A model generated the notes under the pieces. The model saw only the letters and a program-made list of their open reading frames with translations. It was not told where the DNA came from and ran no database searches. Shown one piece after another: positions 52,450-62,405 of a stretch of 64,000 nt of DNA (the stretch's first letter is position 1; each line of letters opens with the position of its first letter). The DNA is taken from positions 682,001 to 746,000 of the forward strand of contig NZ_LDJX01000002.1 in the NCBI RefSeq assembly GCF_001306415.1, written 5' to 3'. Source of the DNA: Croceitalea dokdonensis DOKDO 023 (GTDB lineage: Bacteria; Bacteroidota; Bacteroidia; Flavobacteriales; Flavobacteriaceae). The translations under genes were made by a program, and so were the position numbers.

Positions 52450-52761
52450 ATTTTAACCTTCTTTTTCCCTTCCAAAGAATGGTCACAAGAAACCAAAAGG
52501 TAACATTAGATTATCCGCTGGACGGATAAGAATCCACCCAATAATCCGAACATGGATAGCGCTGCCCAGATAAAATTCTTCACAGTTGTGGTATTTAACT
52601 ACTTAGGTGCTTTTTAAATATCCAGAGGCACATGTAAAAAATTGTAGGAAATCATTGTAGGTTACATGGGTATAAAAATACATTGTTACCATTTACCGCT
52701 TTTAATGGGGTTTTATCTAAAACTGCAACTGCCTACACCAGCTTTGCCATACATTTGGAGA

Positions 52762-52829
52762 ACCATAGCATAAGTAGGTTAAGTTCATGGTAAGATTTGG
52801 GGAAGAAGGCGGACTATGTCCGCCTTCTT
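52762..52829 (+). ncRNA. candidate small RNA, copy 2
   Basis: Core 52762-52802 is 41/41 identical to copy 1. Terminator arms AAGAAGGCGGAC (52803-52814) and GTCCGCCTTCTT (52818-52829) around loop TAT, unrelated in sequence to copy 1 but again perfectly paired. Promoter: perfect -7 box TACATTTG (52750-52757), ending four bases before the core. Predicted transcript about 68 nt. Confidence 0.82.
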
Positions 52830-52954
52830 TATGTTTGAAAACCAACACTTTATCGATGAAATGCACATTTTTGGATTTTGCCTCCTCCTCTTCCAAACAA
52901 AATAAATGTTAAAATTTCTTTGTTATTTGCCACAATACCAGTAATTTAGTTTTG

Positions 52955-53025
52955 CCATAGCATAAGTAGGTTAAGTTTATGGTAAGATTTGGGACGAAAA
53001 GGGTAAGTTAATTCTTACCCTTTTC
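52955..53025 (+). ncRNA. candidate small RNA, copy 3
   Basis: Core 52955-52993 matches copies 1 and 2 at 38 of 39 positions (C to T at 52978). Terminator arms GAAAAGGGTAAG (52996-53007) and CTTACCCTTTTC (53014-53025), loop TTAATT, again a different but perfect stem. Promoter: TAGTTTTG (52947-52954, TAnnTTTG) with TTTG at 52926-52929 (spacer 17). Predicted transcript about 70 nt. Confidence 0.82.
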
Positions 53026-53053
53026 TATTTTCAGATATTTTAGAAATTAGGAC

Positions 53054-53080
53054 AAAAAAAATGCGGCAAAAGCCGCATTT
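53054..53080 (-). terminator. intrinsic terminator of superoxide dismutase gene
   Basis: Nine-bp stem AAATGCGGC / GCCGCATTT with an AAAA loop, followed on the minus strand by a T run (A at 53054-53061). It begins 21 bp past the sod stop codon. Confidence 0.85.
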
Positions 53081-53101
53081 GTTCTTTGGGTTTATTGACC
53101 C

Positions 53102-53710
53102 TTATTTATGGGCAGCAAAGTGCTTGCTAACCTTATCCCAATTGATGACATTAAAGAACGCGCCAACATAATCAGGTCTTCTATTTTGGTAGTTTAAATA
53201 GTAAGCGTGCTCCCAAACGTCCAAACCTAAAATTGGTGCACCTTCACAACCAACGCCTGGCATAATGGGATTGTCTTGATTAGGGGTGGAACAAACCTCT
53301 AACTTTCCGCCTTTGTGCACGCACAACCAAGCCCATCCGGAACCAAACCTTGACCCCGCGGCAGCACTGAACTTTTCTTTGAATGCATCAAAAGAACCAA
53401 AGGAAGCATTTATGGCCTCTGCCAATTCTCCGGTTGGGTTTCCTCCGCCATCTGCGGACATCACCTCCCAAAATAAGGCATGGTTATAAAAACCACCTCC
53501 ATTGTTTCTCACCGCGCCATTGGACATATCCAAATTGGAAAGAATATCAACAATATCCTTACCTTCCAACGCTGTGCCCTCAATAGCTGCGTTAAGTTTG
53601 GTCGTGTATCCATTATGATGCTTTGTATGGTGAATTTCCATGGTTCTTGCATCTATATGTGGTTCCAATGCGTCATAGGCATAGGGTAATTTAGGCAATT
53701 CAAAAGCCAT
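53102..53710 (-). CDS. sodB: Fe/Mn superoxide dismutase
   Basis: A 202-residue enzyme removing superoxide. The metal ligands are His in [12 protein letters not shown], His in FYNHALFWE, and Asp/His in [23 protein letters not shown] and the C-terminal [10 protein letters not shown] are typical. Fe versus Mn cannot be decided here, so the symbol is provisional. -7 box TATTTTTG on the minus strand (53753 to 53746) upstream. Divergent from the AddA-like gene. Confidence 0.92.
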   Translation of the reverse strand: MAFELPKLPYAYDALEPHIDARTMEIHHTKHHNGYTTKLNAAIEGTALEGKDIVDILSNLDMSNGAVRNNGGGFYNHALFWEVMSADGGGNPTGELAEAINASFGSFDAFKEKFSAAAGSRFGSGWAWLCVHKGGKLEVCSTPNQDNPIMPGVGCEGAPILGLDVWEHAYYLNYQNRRPDYVGAFFNVINWDKVSKHFAAHK

Positions 53711-53824
53711 ATTATTTTGTTTTAAAGGTTAATAATAACATTAAACAAAAATACTTATTTAACATATAAAATCGTAAAAAGATATGTTAACAGAATTGTA
53801 AGAATGCGTACTTTGCAGTAAAAG

Positions 53825-56800
53825 ATGTTGGGCGGTTCAAGTTTTCAGATTTACAATGCTTCTGCGGGTTCTGGTAAGACTTACCAGCTCACCAAAAATT
53901 ACCTAAAGATCATTTTGGGGTCCTCTTCATTTACCCCTTTTAGACAAATTTTGGCCCTTACCTTTACCAACAAAGCGGTTGCTGAAATGAAACAACGGAT
54001 TTTAGATAGTTTGTTTACCTTTTCACAAACCACCGACACACCATCTTCCTTGTTTAACGAAGTTTCCAATGATTTAAACCTGGCCCCAAATGAACTACAA
54101 GAAAAAGCAAAACGGTTGCTAAAAGTGCTGCTGCACAATTATTCGTATTTTGAGGTATCTACCATTGACAAATTCAACCATAAACTAATAAGAACCTTTG
54201 CCCATGACCTTAAGCTAGAACAAAACTTTGAGGTGGAACTGGACCAAGACCTCCTGCTCAACCAAAGTGTTAATAGGGTATTGAGCAAGGCTGGCAAGGA
54301 TGCACAGCTTACCAAAGCCCTTCTGGATTTTTCCCTGGAAAAGATAGACAATTTTAATAGTTGGAATATTACCCGCGACCTTGTGGACATAGGGAAAATC
54401 CTTTTTCAGGAAAATCATGCCCAGGCATTGGACGAACTTGGGGACAAAAAGATTTCCGAGTTTACCACAGCAAAAAACGCTGTTAAAAAACGAATGGAGG
54501 CCTATGGAAACCGCATGGTAGAATGCGCCAATGCATCCTTGGAATTAATGACCGCCAACCAGCTTGTCCCTGCGGACTTTTACCAGTCTTGGTTCCCCAA
54601 TTTTTTGCAAAAAGTGGCGGCCAAGGATTTTGACATAAACTTTAAGGCCAAATGGAAACAAGATTTAGAAAACGCCACCCTGTACACCAAAACCACCAAA
54701 GATGCCATTAAACAAACCATTGATGGTTTACGATCAAGCTTTGTTGCAAACTTCAATAGTTTAAAAGATGCTTTTACCCATTACACTTTCTTGGCAAAGG
54801 CCTACAGGAGTTTTCTGCCCTTGACCTTGATCAATGAACTCCGATATGAACTAAAACAATTACAAAAGGAGGAAAACCTGTTGAGCATATCAGAATTCAA
54901 TGCCATCATTTCCAAAGAAATTAAAAATCAACCCATCCCCTTTATCTATGAGCGTCTGGGCGAAAAATACCGTCATTATTTTATAGACGAGTTTCAAGAT
55001 ACCTCCATAAAACAATGGCAAAACCTGGTGCCACTGATCGCGAATGCCTTAGAGGGAGAGGATGAACAGCGGCAAAAAGGGTCATTAATGTTGGTAGGCG
55101 ACGTAAAACAAGCCATTTACAGGTGGCGGGGTGGGGAGGCGCTTCAATTTTTAGAGTTGTCCAACGGAAGGCAGCAGCCCTTTATGGTTGCCCCTGACTT
55201 TTTTAGGCTCAACCACAACTGGCGCAGTTACAGCACTATTGTTTTATTCAACAATTCATTCTTCACCCATATTGCAAACAAACTGGGAAACAGTGAATAC
55301 CAAGAGCTCTACAAACTCGGCAACCAACAATTGCCCAACCCAAAGCAGGGTGGTATGGTCCATGTACAATTCCTGGAAGAGGATAAGCAGGCAGAAACAC
55401 ATCCCCATTGTTTGGAGACCCTAAAACAGATACAAAAGTTGATAGCCCATGGAGCTGCCTTTACGGATATTTGTGTATTGGTACGTGACAACAAAAAGGC
55501 CCTGCTGCTGGCAGACTATCTAAGCCAAGAGCATATTCCCGTGGTATCCTCAGAGGCCTTACTTTTAAAAAGTAGTCCAGAGGTGAATTTTATCATCCAC
55601 CTTTGCTATTATCTAACAGGGACCGACAAGCAATACCATGCTTTTGCCATGTTGGAGTTCTTAAACGGTTCTAGTAGCTTAAATCATGATGACATCGTAA
55701 AAAAACTCCATTCTTTTGAGGGGTATCTCCAAGAAAACTATCAGGTTGACACCAATCAGCTTAAATGGCAGGGGATGCTAGATGTTGCGGAGCTGGCCAT
55801 TAAACGGTTTAAACTCGCAGAAGAATCCAATGCTTTCCTTAATTTTTTTGTGGACAGTATTTTTGACTTCAATAAAAAACAGCAGGGCTCTGTAGCTAGT
55901 TTTTTAGATTATTGGGAGCTTAAAAAAGATAAACTTGCCATTGCCGCTCCAGAAAAGACCAATGCCGTACAGCTCATGACCGTGCACAAATCCAAAGGTT
56001 TGGAATTTCCTTTTGTCATTTCTCCATTTGCCGACACCATAATCAACGATGCCAAGAAAGCGGATAACATATGGGTGCCAGTGAATGCTGATACATTTCA
56101 GGGATTTAATTCCATCATGATGAAAGCAAATGAGAGCATCGCTGAATATTCACCTGAGGTAGATGCCGCCTACACAAAAGAGACTCATGCCTCAGAACTG
56201 GACGATTTCAATGTTTTGTACGTGGCTATGACCAGGGCTGTACAAGGGCTTTTTGTAATTTGCAATACCCCTAAAAAAGCAAGCTTCAGCTACGCCTCAC
56301 TACTATCGGACTACGTAGGGCAACAGCCCAATTTTAACGCTGAGCAGGGCTGTTTTATCCTAGGTGACCTGCCCAAGGGAACAACGCAGGCCCCTTTTCA
56401 AGACGCTACCATGGGTATACCTTATATATATACCACCAAGACCAAGTATAGTTTTAGACATATTTCCGCGGTAGCAGTTGACCCCGATGCAATGCAGACT
56501 GAAGCTGCCCAACGAGGCGAAATACTCCACGCAGCACTTGCAAAAATAACGGACATAACCAACGTGAAACTGGCTGTGGATTGGTTAAACGCACAAAAGC
56601 AGCTTACGGAGGCAGAAAAAACCTTTTTTAAAAAACAAGTAGACCAAGTGATTTACAACAAAACGCTGGCACCTTACTTTTCAGAAAGCGCGGTGGTTTG
56701 GAACGAAAAGGATATCATTTCCCCGTCTGGAAAAATATACCGGCCAGACCGGGTGGTTTTCTTGGATGAAAAAGCTACGGTCATCGATTACAAAACAGGG

Positions 56801-56926
56801 ACGGTATCCCAAAAACATGAAGAACAGATAACCTCATATGCCCAAATTTTAGGACAAATGGGGCATATTGTAGAAAAAAGTATTATTGTTTATATTGATA
56901 AAGAGATTAAAACAACAGTGATTTAA
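53825..56926 (+). CDS. addA: UvrD-type helicase-nuclease (AddA-like)
   Basis: A 1033-residue protein: N-terminal Walker A ([13 protein letters not shown]), [16 protein letters not shown], motif [36 protein letters not shown], and helicase motif V ([14 protein letters not shown]). Near the C-terminus is a RecB-like nuclease domain (VIDYKTG) preceded by [11 protein letters not shown]. It would act with the AddB-like protein (59655) in double-strand-break repair. The two are split by kbl and ompA. Confidence 0.9.
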   Translation: MLGGSSFQIYNASAGSGKTYQLTKNYLKIILGSSSFTPFRQILALTFTNKAVAEMKQRILDSLFTFSQTTDTPSSLFNEVSNDLNLAPNELQEKAKRLLKVLLHNYSYFEVSTIDKFNHKLIRTFAHDLKLEQNFEVELDQDLLLNQSVNRVLSKAGKDAQLTKALLDFSLEKIDNFNSWNITRDLVDIGKILFQENHAQALDELGDKKISEFTTAKNAVKKRMEAYGNRMVECANASLELMTANQLVPADFYQSWFPNFLQKVAAKDFDINFKAKWKQDLENATLYTKTTKDAIKQTIDGLRSSFVANFNSLKDAFTHYTFLAKAYRSFLPLTLINELRYELKQLQKEENLLSISEFNAIISKEIKNQPIPFIYERLGEKYRHYFIDEFQDTSIKQWQNLVPLIANALEGEDEQRQKGSLMLVGDVKQAIYRWRGGEALQFLELSNGRQQPFMVAPDFFRLNHNWRSYSTIVLFNNSFFTHIANKLGNSEYQELYKLGNQQLPNPKQGGMVHVQFLEEDKQAETHPHCLETLKQIQKLIAHGAAFTDICVLVRDNKKALLLADYLSQEHIPVVSSEALLLKSSPEVNFIIHLCYYLTGTDKQYHAFAMLEFLNGSSSLNHDDIVKKLHSFEGYLQENYQVDTNQLKWQGMLDVAELAIKRFKLAEESNAFLNFFVDSIFDFNKKQQGSVASFLDYWELKKDKLAIAAPEKTNAVQLMTVHKSKGLEFPFVISPFADTIINDAKKADNIWVPVNADTFQGFNSIMMKANESIAEYSPEVDAAYTKETHASELDDFNVLYVAMTRAVQGLFVICNTPKKASFSYASLLSDYVGQQPNFNAEQGCFILGDLPKGTTQAPFQDATMGIPYIYTTKTKYSFRHISAVAVDPDAMQTEAAQRGEILHAALAKITDITNVKLAVDWLNAQKQLTEAEKTFFKKQVDQVIYNKTLAPYFSESAVVWNEKDIISPSGKIYRPDRVVFLDEKATVIDYKTGTVSQKHEEQITSYAQILGQMGHIVEKSIIVYIDKEIKTTVI

Positions 56927-56928
56927 CT

Positions 56929-58122
56929 ATGTACGGAAAACTTAAAGAACATCTACAGGCAGAACTTGCGAGTATAGAAGAGGCAGGATTATTTAAAAAG
57001 GAGCGCATCATCACTTCGCCCCAAGATGCCGTAATAAAAATAAGTACGGGTGAGGAAGTCATTAATTTTTGTGCCAACAACTATCTTGGGCTCTCTTCCC
57101 ATCCAGAGGTCATTAAGGCTGCTAAGGATACTTTGGACTCGCATGGTTTTGGCATGTCTTCCGTCCGTTTTATCTGCGGAACGCAGGATATCCATAAGGA
57201 GCTGGAAGCCAAGATTGCAGATTTTTATCAAACCGAGGATACCATATTATACGCTGCGGCCTTTGATGCCAATGGTGGTGTGTTTGAGCCATTGTTGACT
57301 CATGAAGATGCCATTATATCAGATTCTCTAAACCATGCCTCTATCATAGACGGGGTAAGGCTTTGCAAGGCCAAGCGTTACCGCTATGCCAATAATGACA
57401 TTGCAGACTTGGAACAACAACTAAAACAAGCCAATGAGGATGGAGCGCGTTTTAAGATCATCGTTACGGATGGGGTCTTTTCCATGGACGGAAAACTCGC
57501 CCCCCTGGACAACATTTGTGATTTGGCAGAAACTTATGACGCCTTGGTCATGATAGATGAATGCCATGCGACGGGTTTCATAGGCGAAACGGGCCGTGGC
57601 ACCTTGGAAGAGATGGGGGTCATGGGTAGAATTGACATCATTACCGGAACCTTGGGCAAGGCACTGGGCGGCGCCATGGGCGGATATACCACCGGAAAAA
57701 AGGAAATCATAGAAATCCTAAGGCAACGATCAAGGCCGTATCTGTTTTCCAACTCTCTTGCCCCTACCATTGTTGGGGCATCCATCAAGGTTTTTGAAAT
57801 GCTAAAATCCGATACAAGCCTGCGGGACAAACTGCACGAGAATACCAGATATTTTAAAGATGGGATGACCAAAGCGGGCTTTGATATCATTGAGGGGGAA
57901 TCTGCCATTGTTCCCGTAATGCTTTACGACGCAAAACTATCCCAACAAATGGCAGATATGTTGTTGGAGAAGGGCATCTACGTCATTGGTTTTTTCTATC
58001 CGGTAGTACCCAAAGAAAAGGCCAGAATACGAGTACAACTCTCCGCAGCACATACCAAGGAACATTTGGATAAGGCCATAGCAGCTTTTATTGACGTTGG
58101 ACAGACCCTAAAAATCGTTTAA
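56929..58122 (+). CDS. kbl: glycine C-acetyltransferase (2-amino-3-ketobutyrate CoA ligase)
   Basis: A 397-residue PLP enzyme of threonine degradation, converting 2-amino-3-ketobutyrate and CoA to glycine and acetyl-CoA. [39 protein letters not shown], the PLP-binding lysine in [17 protein letters not shown] and [13 protein letters not shown]. Two bases after the AddA-like stop, a chance-looking operon neighbour conserved in position only in this window. Confidence 0.93.
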   Translation: MYGKLKEHLQAELASIEEAGLFKKERIITSPQDAVIKISTGEEVINFCANNYLGLSSHPEVIKAAKDTLDSHGFGMSSVRFICGTQDIHKELEAKIADFYQTEDTILYAAAFDANGGVFEPLLTHEDAIISDSLNHASIIDGVRLCKAKRYRYANNDIADLEQQLKQANEDGARFKIIVTDGVFSMDGKLAPLDNICDLAETYDALVMIDECHATGFIGETGRGTLEEMGVMGRIDIITGTLGKALGGAMGGYTTGKKEIIEILRQRSRPYLFSNSLAPTIVGASIKVFEMLKSDTSLRDKLHENTRYFKDGMTKAGFDIIEGESAIVPVMLYDAKLSQQMADMLLEKGIYVIGFFYPVVPKEKARIRVQLSAAHTKEHLDKAIAAFIDVGQTLKIV

Positions 58123-58170
58123 CTGTTTTAAAAAATCCATGAAATACACAGAAAAAAAAAGAAAATTGAT

Positions 58171-58201
58171 TTTGTTAATAATTCTTAACAACTTACATTT
58201 G
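58171..58201 (+). promoter_or_regulatory. consensus promoter of the TSP3/OmpA gene
   Basis: TTTG (58171-58174), 19-nt spacer, TACATTTG (58194-58201): an exact match to the Bacteroidota promoter pattern, used here as a reference for the others. The ATG is at 58235. Confidence 0.7.
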
Positions 58202-58234
58202 CAGCTGATAAACACTTAAACAAAAAATTTTAAC

Positions 58235-59593
58235 ATGAAACATCTTAGCAAAATTTTAGTTGTTGCATTAATGGTGTTAGGCTTTAACAACCTACAAGCA
58301 CAAGACGAAAACAATCCTTGGCAGTTTGGTTTTGGTGTAAATGCAATTGACGTTTACCCAACTAACGACGCATCGGCTTCTTACCCAACCGGGGCATTGT
58401 TTGATGAGTATTTTAATGCGAACGACCACTGGAACATTATCCCTTCTATCTCATACGTGAGTGTATCTAAATACATTGGGGATGGTTTCTCTGTAGGTGC
58501 AAGAGGTTCTTTAAACCGTATATCTAAATTAGGGGACGTAGCTGTTGATGATTTATCGCACTACGCAATAGATGGTACCATCAAATACAACATCCTTAAA
58601 AGCACCAAACTTGATCCTTTTGTTGAGATAGGTGGTGGTTATACTTGGGTTGATGAAATTGGTGCCGGTACCGTTAACGGTGGCCTTGGTTTAAACTACT
58701 GGTTTAATGATAACATTGGTTTCACTGTCCAAACACAGTACAAGCACGCTTTTGAAGATTATGGAGTAAAACATTTTCAGCACTTAGCAGGTCTTAGCAT
58801 CAAATTTGGTGGTACGGATACTGACGGTGACGGCATCTACGATAAAGACGATGCGTGTCCAGAGGTTGCTGGTCTTGAGGCCTTTAACGGTTGTCCAGAT
58901 TCTGACGGTGATGGTATAGAGGATGGAAAAGATAGCTGTCCTGACCAAGCTGGTTCTAAAGAAATGAACGGTTGTCCTGATGCTGATGGTGACGGAATTG
59001 CTGACAAAGATGATGCTTGTCCAAATGAGGCTGGTACAGCTGCACTAGCCGGTTGTCCTGATGCTGACGGTGACGGTGTTGCTGACAAAGACGATGAATG
59101 TCCTAACGAAGCAGGTCCTGCTGAAAACAAAGGATGCCCTTGGCCAGATGCTGATGGTGACAGTGTTCTTGACAAAGATGACCAGTGTCCACAAGTTGCT
59201 GGAACTGTAGCCAACAACGGTTGTCCTGAAGTAACTGAAGAAGTTCAAAAGCAATTAAATGATTATGCTAGAACTATCTTATTTGATACTGGTAAAACAT
59301 CCATCAAAGCAGAATCTACAGGTGTCATGGTGGATATCATCCAAATCTTGAATGAGTACCCAACCGCTAAATTCACTGTGGAAGGCCATACAGATAGCGT
59401 AGGTAGTGCTAAACTTAACCAATCACTTTCTGAGAAAAGAGCTAACGCCGTTAGGGACTTCTTGGTAGAAAAGGGAATTGGTGCAGATAGGTTGTCTGCC
59501 ATAGGATATGGTGAAGAAAAGCCAATCGCTACCAACAATACCAGAGCTGGTAGAACACAAAACAGAAGGGTTGAAATCAACTTAGTGAAATAA
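58235..59593 (+). CDS. OmpA-family outer membrane porin with TSP3 repeats
   Basis: A 452-residue outer-membrane protein: signal peptide (about 1-22, [17 protein letters not shown]), an eight-strand beta-barrel-like domain (about 25-190), five thrombospondin type-3 calcium-binding repeats (DxDGDGIxDKDDxCP type, about residues 193-330) and a C-terminal OmpA peptidoglycan-binding domain ([29 protein letters not shown], ending in [10 protein letters not shown]). Strong own promoter and terminator, so highly expressed is likely. Confidence 0.9.
   Translation: MKHLSKILVVALMVLGFNNLQAQDENNPWQFGFGVNAIDVYPTNDASASYPTGALFDEYFNANDHWNIIPSISYVSVSKYIGDGFSVGARGSLNRISKLGDVAVDDLSHYAIDGTIKYNILKSTKLDPFVEIGGGYTWVDEIGAGTVNGGLGLNYWFNDNIGFTVQTQYKHAFEDYGVKHFQHLAGLSIKFGGTDTDGDGIYDKDDACPEVAGLEAFNGCPDSDGDGIEDGKDSCPDQAGSKEMNGCPDADGDGIADKDDACPNEAGTAALAGCPDADGDGVADKDDECPNEAGPAENKGCPWPDADGDSVLDKDDQCPQVAGTVANNGCPEVTEEVQKQLNDYARTILFDTGKTSIKAESTGVMVDIIQILNEYPTAKFTVEGHTDSVGSAKLNQSLSEKRANAVRDFLVEKGIGADRLSAIGYGEEKPIATNNTRAGRTQNRRVEINLVK
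58818..59230 (+). repeat. TSP3 repeat coding region
   Basis: About five in-frame repeats of roughly 75-80 bp encoding DxDGDGxxDxDDxCP units. The repetition is protein-level and not a mobile element or CRISPR. Confidence 0.8.
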
Positions 59594-59613
59594 GTTTAAG
59601 TATTTATATCAAT

Positions 59614-59646
59614 AAAAGCCCCGACCAAGTCGGGGCTTTTCTTTTT
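59614..59646 (+). terminator. intrinsic terminator of the OmpA porin gene
   Basis: Twelve-bp stem AAAAGCCCCGAC / GTCGGGGCTTTT (59614-59625 and 59629-59640) with a CAA loop and T-rich tail, 21 bp past the stop codon. Confidence 0.93.
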
Positions 59647-59654
59647 TATACCCG

Positions 59655-62405
59655 ATGCAAAGTTTTTTATCCCAAGTAGCCAAGCACCTTATTCAAAACC
59701 ATCCCCAGTTAGATGGTCTTGTGCTTGTATTACCTAGCAATAGGGCCGCAACGTTCTTGAGCAATGCCTTATCCAAGGCCATTAGCAAACCTATGCTGCT
59801 TCCAAGACTGCTAAGTATTGAAACTTTTATTACGGAACTTTCTGCCCTACAACCCACCACGCCCCATGAACTGCCCATTCACCTATATGACGCCTACCTT
59901 AGTTTAAACCCAGAGCCTGCGGCCAAATACTTGGAGTTTTTAAGTTGGGGACAAACGCTCCTTAATGATTTTGATGAAATAGACCGTTACCTCACACCGC
60001 ACAACCAATTATTCGACTACCTGACTGCGGCCGATGAAATTAAATCTTGGTACTTAAAGCCAAAAAACCAAACCCCTTTGGTACAGCAGCATTTTAATTT
60101 TCTTAGGGAGCTAAAAGGGCTTTACCATACCTTGGAACAAAAACTGGATAAAGATAACCTAGGATACCAAGGAAAACGGTACCGCCAAGCTGTGGCTAAC
60201 CTCCCGACTTATCTGGAGGACAACCCCAGACTCCATTATGGATTTATTGGATTCAATGCCTTCAATACGGCAGAGGAAACCATCGTAAAGAAACTATTGG
60301 AAGCCGGGACCATTACCTTGTACTGGGATTTGGACCCCTATTTTAAGCCCGATGGAATACACGATGCCAATTATTTTATCAAAAACCACACTAAAAAATG
60401 GGACACCGCTACCGCTGCCCACTGGTTCTCCGCAGATGATTCCTATCTATCGGAAAAAAACATACAAATAACAGGTGTGCCAAAAAATAGCAGTCAAGCC
60501 AATTATGTTGGTTCCCTGTTGCACCAACTTTCGGAGGAGATTGCCGCGGCTCCCGTTGCCCTTGTCCTTTCTGATGAATCCCTATTGCCATTGGTTCTGC
60601 ATGCCATTCCAAAAACCGTGGAGAATATTAATGTAACCATGGGCTATCCTTTGGGCAATACAGAAAGTTTTCAACTAATCCATCAACTACTTGCCCTGTG
60701 CAGCAGAAGCTCCCGTTTGGCCTTCACCCGTCAGGAGATGCAAACCTTATTTTCCAACCCCTTTTTCCAATCTTACGTCAACCAACGGAATGCATCTGGT
60801 AGTGCATATATTTTAAATAGAATACAACAACAAAACTATAGCAGTTTAACCCGCCAGCAACTTGCGGATTTATTGCCCAATTCCTTGGAGGCACTGCGGC
60901 TCTTTATAGTCGAGCAAATACCAAAAACAGCCTCGTTCATTGGCCTTTTAAAAAACCTCATCACGCATTTGGGCCCAAAGTTTAAGGCTGATGGGAATAC
61001 CTTGGAAGTACAGGCCCTGCAAACCATTACAACCATTCTTGACACCTTCCAGGATATTACAGAGAAAAAGAATTACCTACAACTATTGGCCAACAGCGAA
61101 CCCCTTTTCCATGCGCTATGTAAGAACAAGTCTCTTGATCTTAAGGGAAACCCCTTTAAAGGGCTACAGATCATGGGAATGCTGGAAACCCGTTGTTTGG
61201 ATTTTGAAACCGTCATTATTATGTCCGTCAATGAGGGTATCCTCCCCGCCGGGAAAACTCAGAATTCCTTTATACCACTTGATGCTAAAATTGAATTTGG
61301 ACTGCCTACCTATAAGGAGAAGGATGCGGTCTACACCTATCACTTTTACCGGTTGCTCCAACGTGCCAGACAGATATTCATTACCTACAATACAGAGACA
61401 GATGTGCTAGAGGGTGGGGAAAAGAGCAGACTTATTGCCCAGCTCCTTACCGATGAAAACATCAATCCCTACATTACCCATACCATATCTTCCCCAGACA
61501 TACCGATTACCCCAACAAGCATGGTGCACGTTCAAAAAACGGAAGGCTTGATTACTGCCCTTACGGAATTATGTGAAAGTGGTCTGTCCCCCACCTCCCT
61601 CAGCACTTATATTGAAGACCCTTACGCCTTTTACAAAAGGTATATCCTTAACATTGATGAACCACAGCCGGTAACCAATACCATTGCCCCAAACTTGTTC
61701 GGCACCATTATTCATGATACTTTGGAAGAACTGTATGCCCCTTTTTTAAACAAACGTTTAACCGCCGACCAACTTAAAAAAACCAAAGAGGACGTAAACC
61801 GGGTCGTTCAAAAACAATTTGCCAAAACCTACTCGGACAGTTCCATAGACCACGGACAAAATTTAATTGTGTACCAAGTCCTTGTAAGATATATTCAAAA
61901 CCAACTAGATTATGAAATACAACAGTGCCAAAAACATGACATAGTACTTCTTGGCCTGGAACAGAAACTTGAGGCGTTCTTAAAGGTTCCTGGATTGGAT
62001 AAAACCATAAAAATTAAAGGAAAACTAGACCGTGTGGATAGATACGATGGCCATATTAGAATTTTGGATTATAAAACGGGTAACGTTCTTTCTTCCAATG
62101 TCCTGATCAGTTCCTTTGAGGAGGTAGTTACCCAAAAACAAAAAAACAAAGCGTTCCAACTTCTCTGCTATGCCCTCATGTACTCTAAAACAATGGGAAA
62201 TCAACCCCTTTTGGCCGGTATCATTCCAATAAAAAATATGGGGAACGGTATTCTCCAATTTGCCCTAAAAACTTCTGGAAAACCTTCCAATAGAAACCCC
62301 ATTATTGACCAACAGGTTCTGGACCAATTTGAAGAAGCCCTAATTGGTCTCATTAGGGGTATGTTTAATTCCAAGGAGAACCTTATAGCATCGGCGGATA
62401 CGTAG
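59655..62405 (+). CDS. addB: PD-(D/E)XK nuclease family protein (AddB-like)
   Basis: A 916-residue protein with an AddB-like degenerate N-terminal helicase part (LVLPSNRAATFLSNALSK) and a C-terminal PD-(D/E)XK nuclease (GKLDRVDRYDGHIRILDYKTGN). In the region YIEDPYAFYKRYIL the cysteine expected for the AddB iron-sulphur site (CPFxFY type) is aspartate, so that cluster is not evident. It is expected to pair with the AddA-like helicase. Its stop abuts the SDR stop. Confidence 0.85.
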   Translation: MQSFLSQVAKHLIQNHPQLDGLVLVLPSNRAATFLSNALSKAISKPMLLPRLLSIETFITELSALQPTTPHELPIHLYDAYLSLNPEPAAKYLEFLSWGQTLLNDFDEIDRYLTPHNQLFDYLTAADEIKSWYLKPKNQTPLVQQHFNFLRELKGLYHTLEQKLDKDNLGYQGKRYRQAVANLPTYLEDNPRLHYGFIGFNAFNTAEETIVKKLLEAGTITLYWDLDPYFKPDGIHDANYFIKNHTKKWDTATAAHWFSADDSYLSEKNIQITGVPKNSSQANYVGSLLHQLSEEIAAAPVALVLSDESLLPLVLHAIPKTVENINVTMGYPLGNTESFQLIHQLLALCSRSSRLAFTRQEMQTLFSNPFFQSYVNQRNASGSAYILNRIQQQNYSSLTRQQLADLLPNSLEALRLFIVEQIPKTASFIGLLKNLITHLGPKFKADGNTLEVQALQTITTILDTFQDITEKKNYLQLLANSEPLFHALCKNKSLDLKGNPFKGLQIMGMLETRCLDFETVIIMSVNEGILPAGKTQNSFIPLDAKIEFGLPTYKEKDAVYTYHFYRLLQRARQIFITYNTETDVLEGGEKSRLIAQLLTDENINPYITHTISSPDIPITPTSMVHVQKTEGLITALTELCESGLSPTSLSTYIEDPYAFYKRYILNIDEPQPVTNTIAPNLFGTIIHDTLEELYAPFLNKRLTADQLKKTKEDVNRVVQKQFAKTYSDSSIDHGQNLIVYQVLVRYIQNQLDYEIQQCQKHDIVLLGLEQKLEAFLKVPGLDKTIKIKGKLDRVDRYDGHIRILDYKTGNVLSSNVLISSFEEVVTQKQKNKAFQLLCYALMYSKTMGNQPLLAGIIPIKNMGNGILQFALKTSGKPSNRNPIIDQQVLDQFEEALIGLIRGMFNSKENLIASADT

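Larger units (their letters stand above)
52282..53101. other. 820-bp intergenic region with three tandem sRNA-like units
   Basis: No protein frame is supported here. The region holds three short units with a near-identical core sequence, each with its own promoter element and hairpin terminator, plus a separate unmatched hairpin (TTATCCG at 52511-52517 and CGGATAA at 52523-52529) and the sod terminator at its far end. Units 1 and 2 are about 385 bp apart, 2 and 3 about 190 bp. The motif CTTTATCGATG recurs at 52306 and 52848. Confidence 0.75.

Noticed and set aside
52403-53013. Short in-frame ATG GTA AGA TTT GGG micro-ORFs in each sRNA core
   Set aside because: The three frames diverge after MVRFG, run into the terminator hairpins, and have different lengths; the stem codons are not protein-like. 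Conservation looks RNA-level.
58818-59230. Tandem DNA repeat resembling a satellite or CRISPR-like array
   Set aside because: The repeat is in frame and encodes TSP3 calcium-binding units; there are no spacer-like unique segments.
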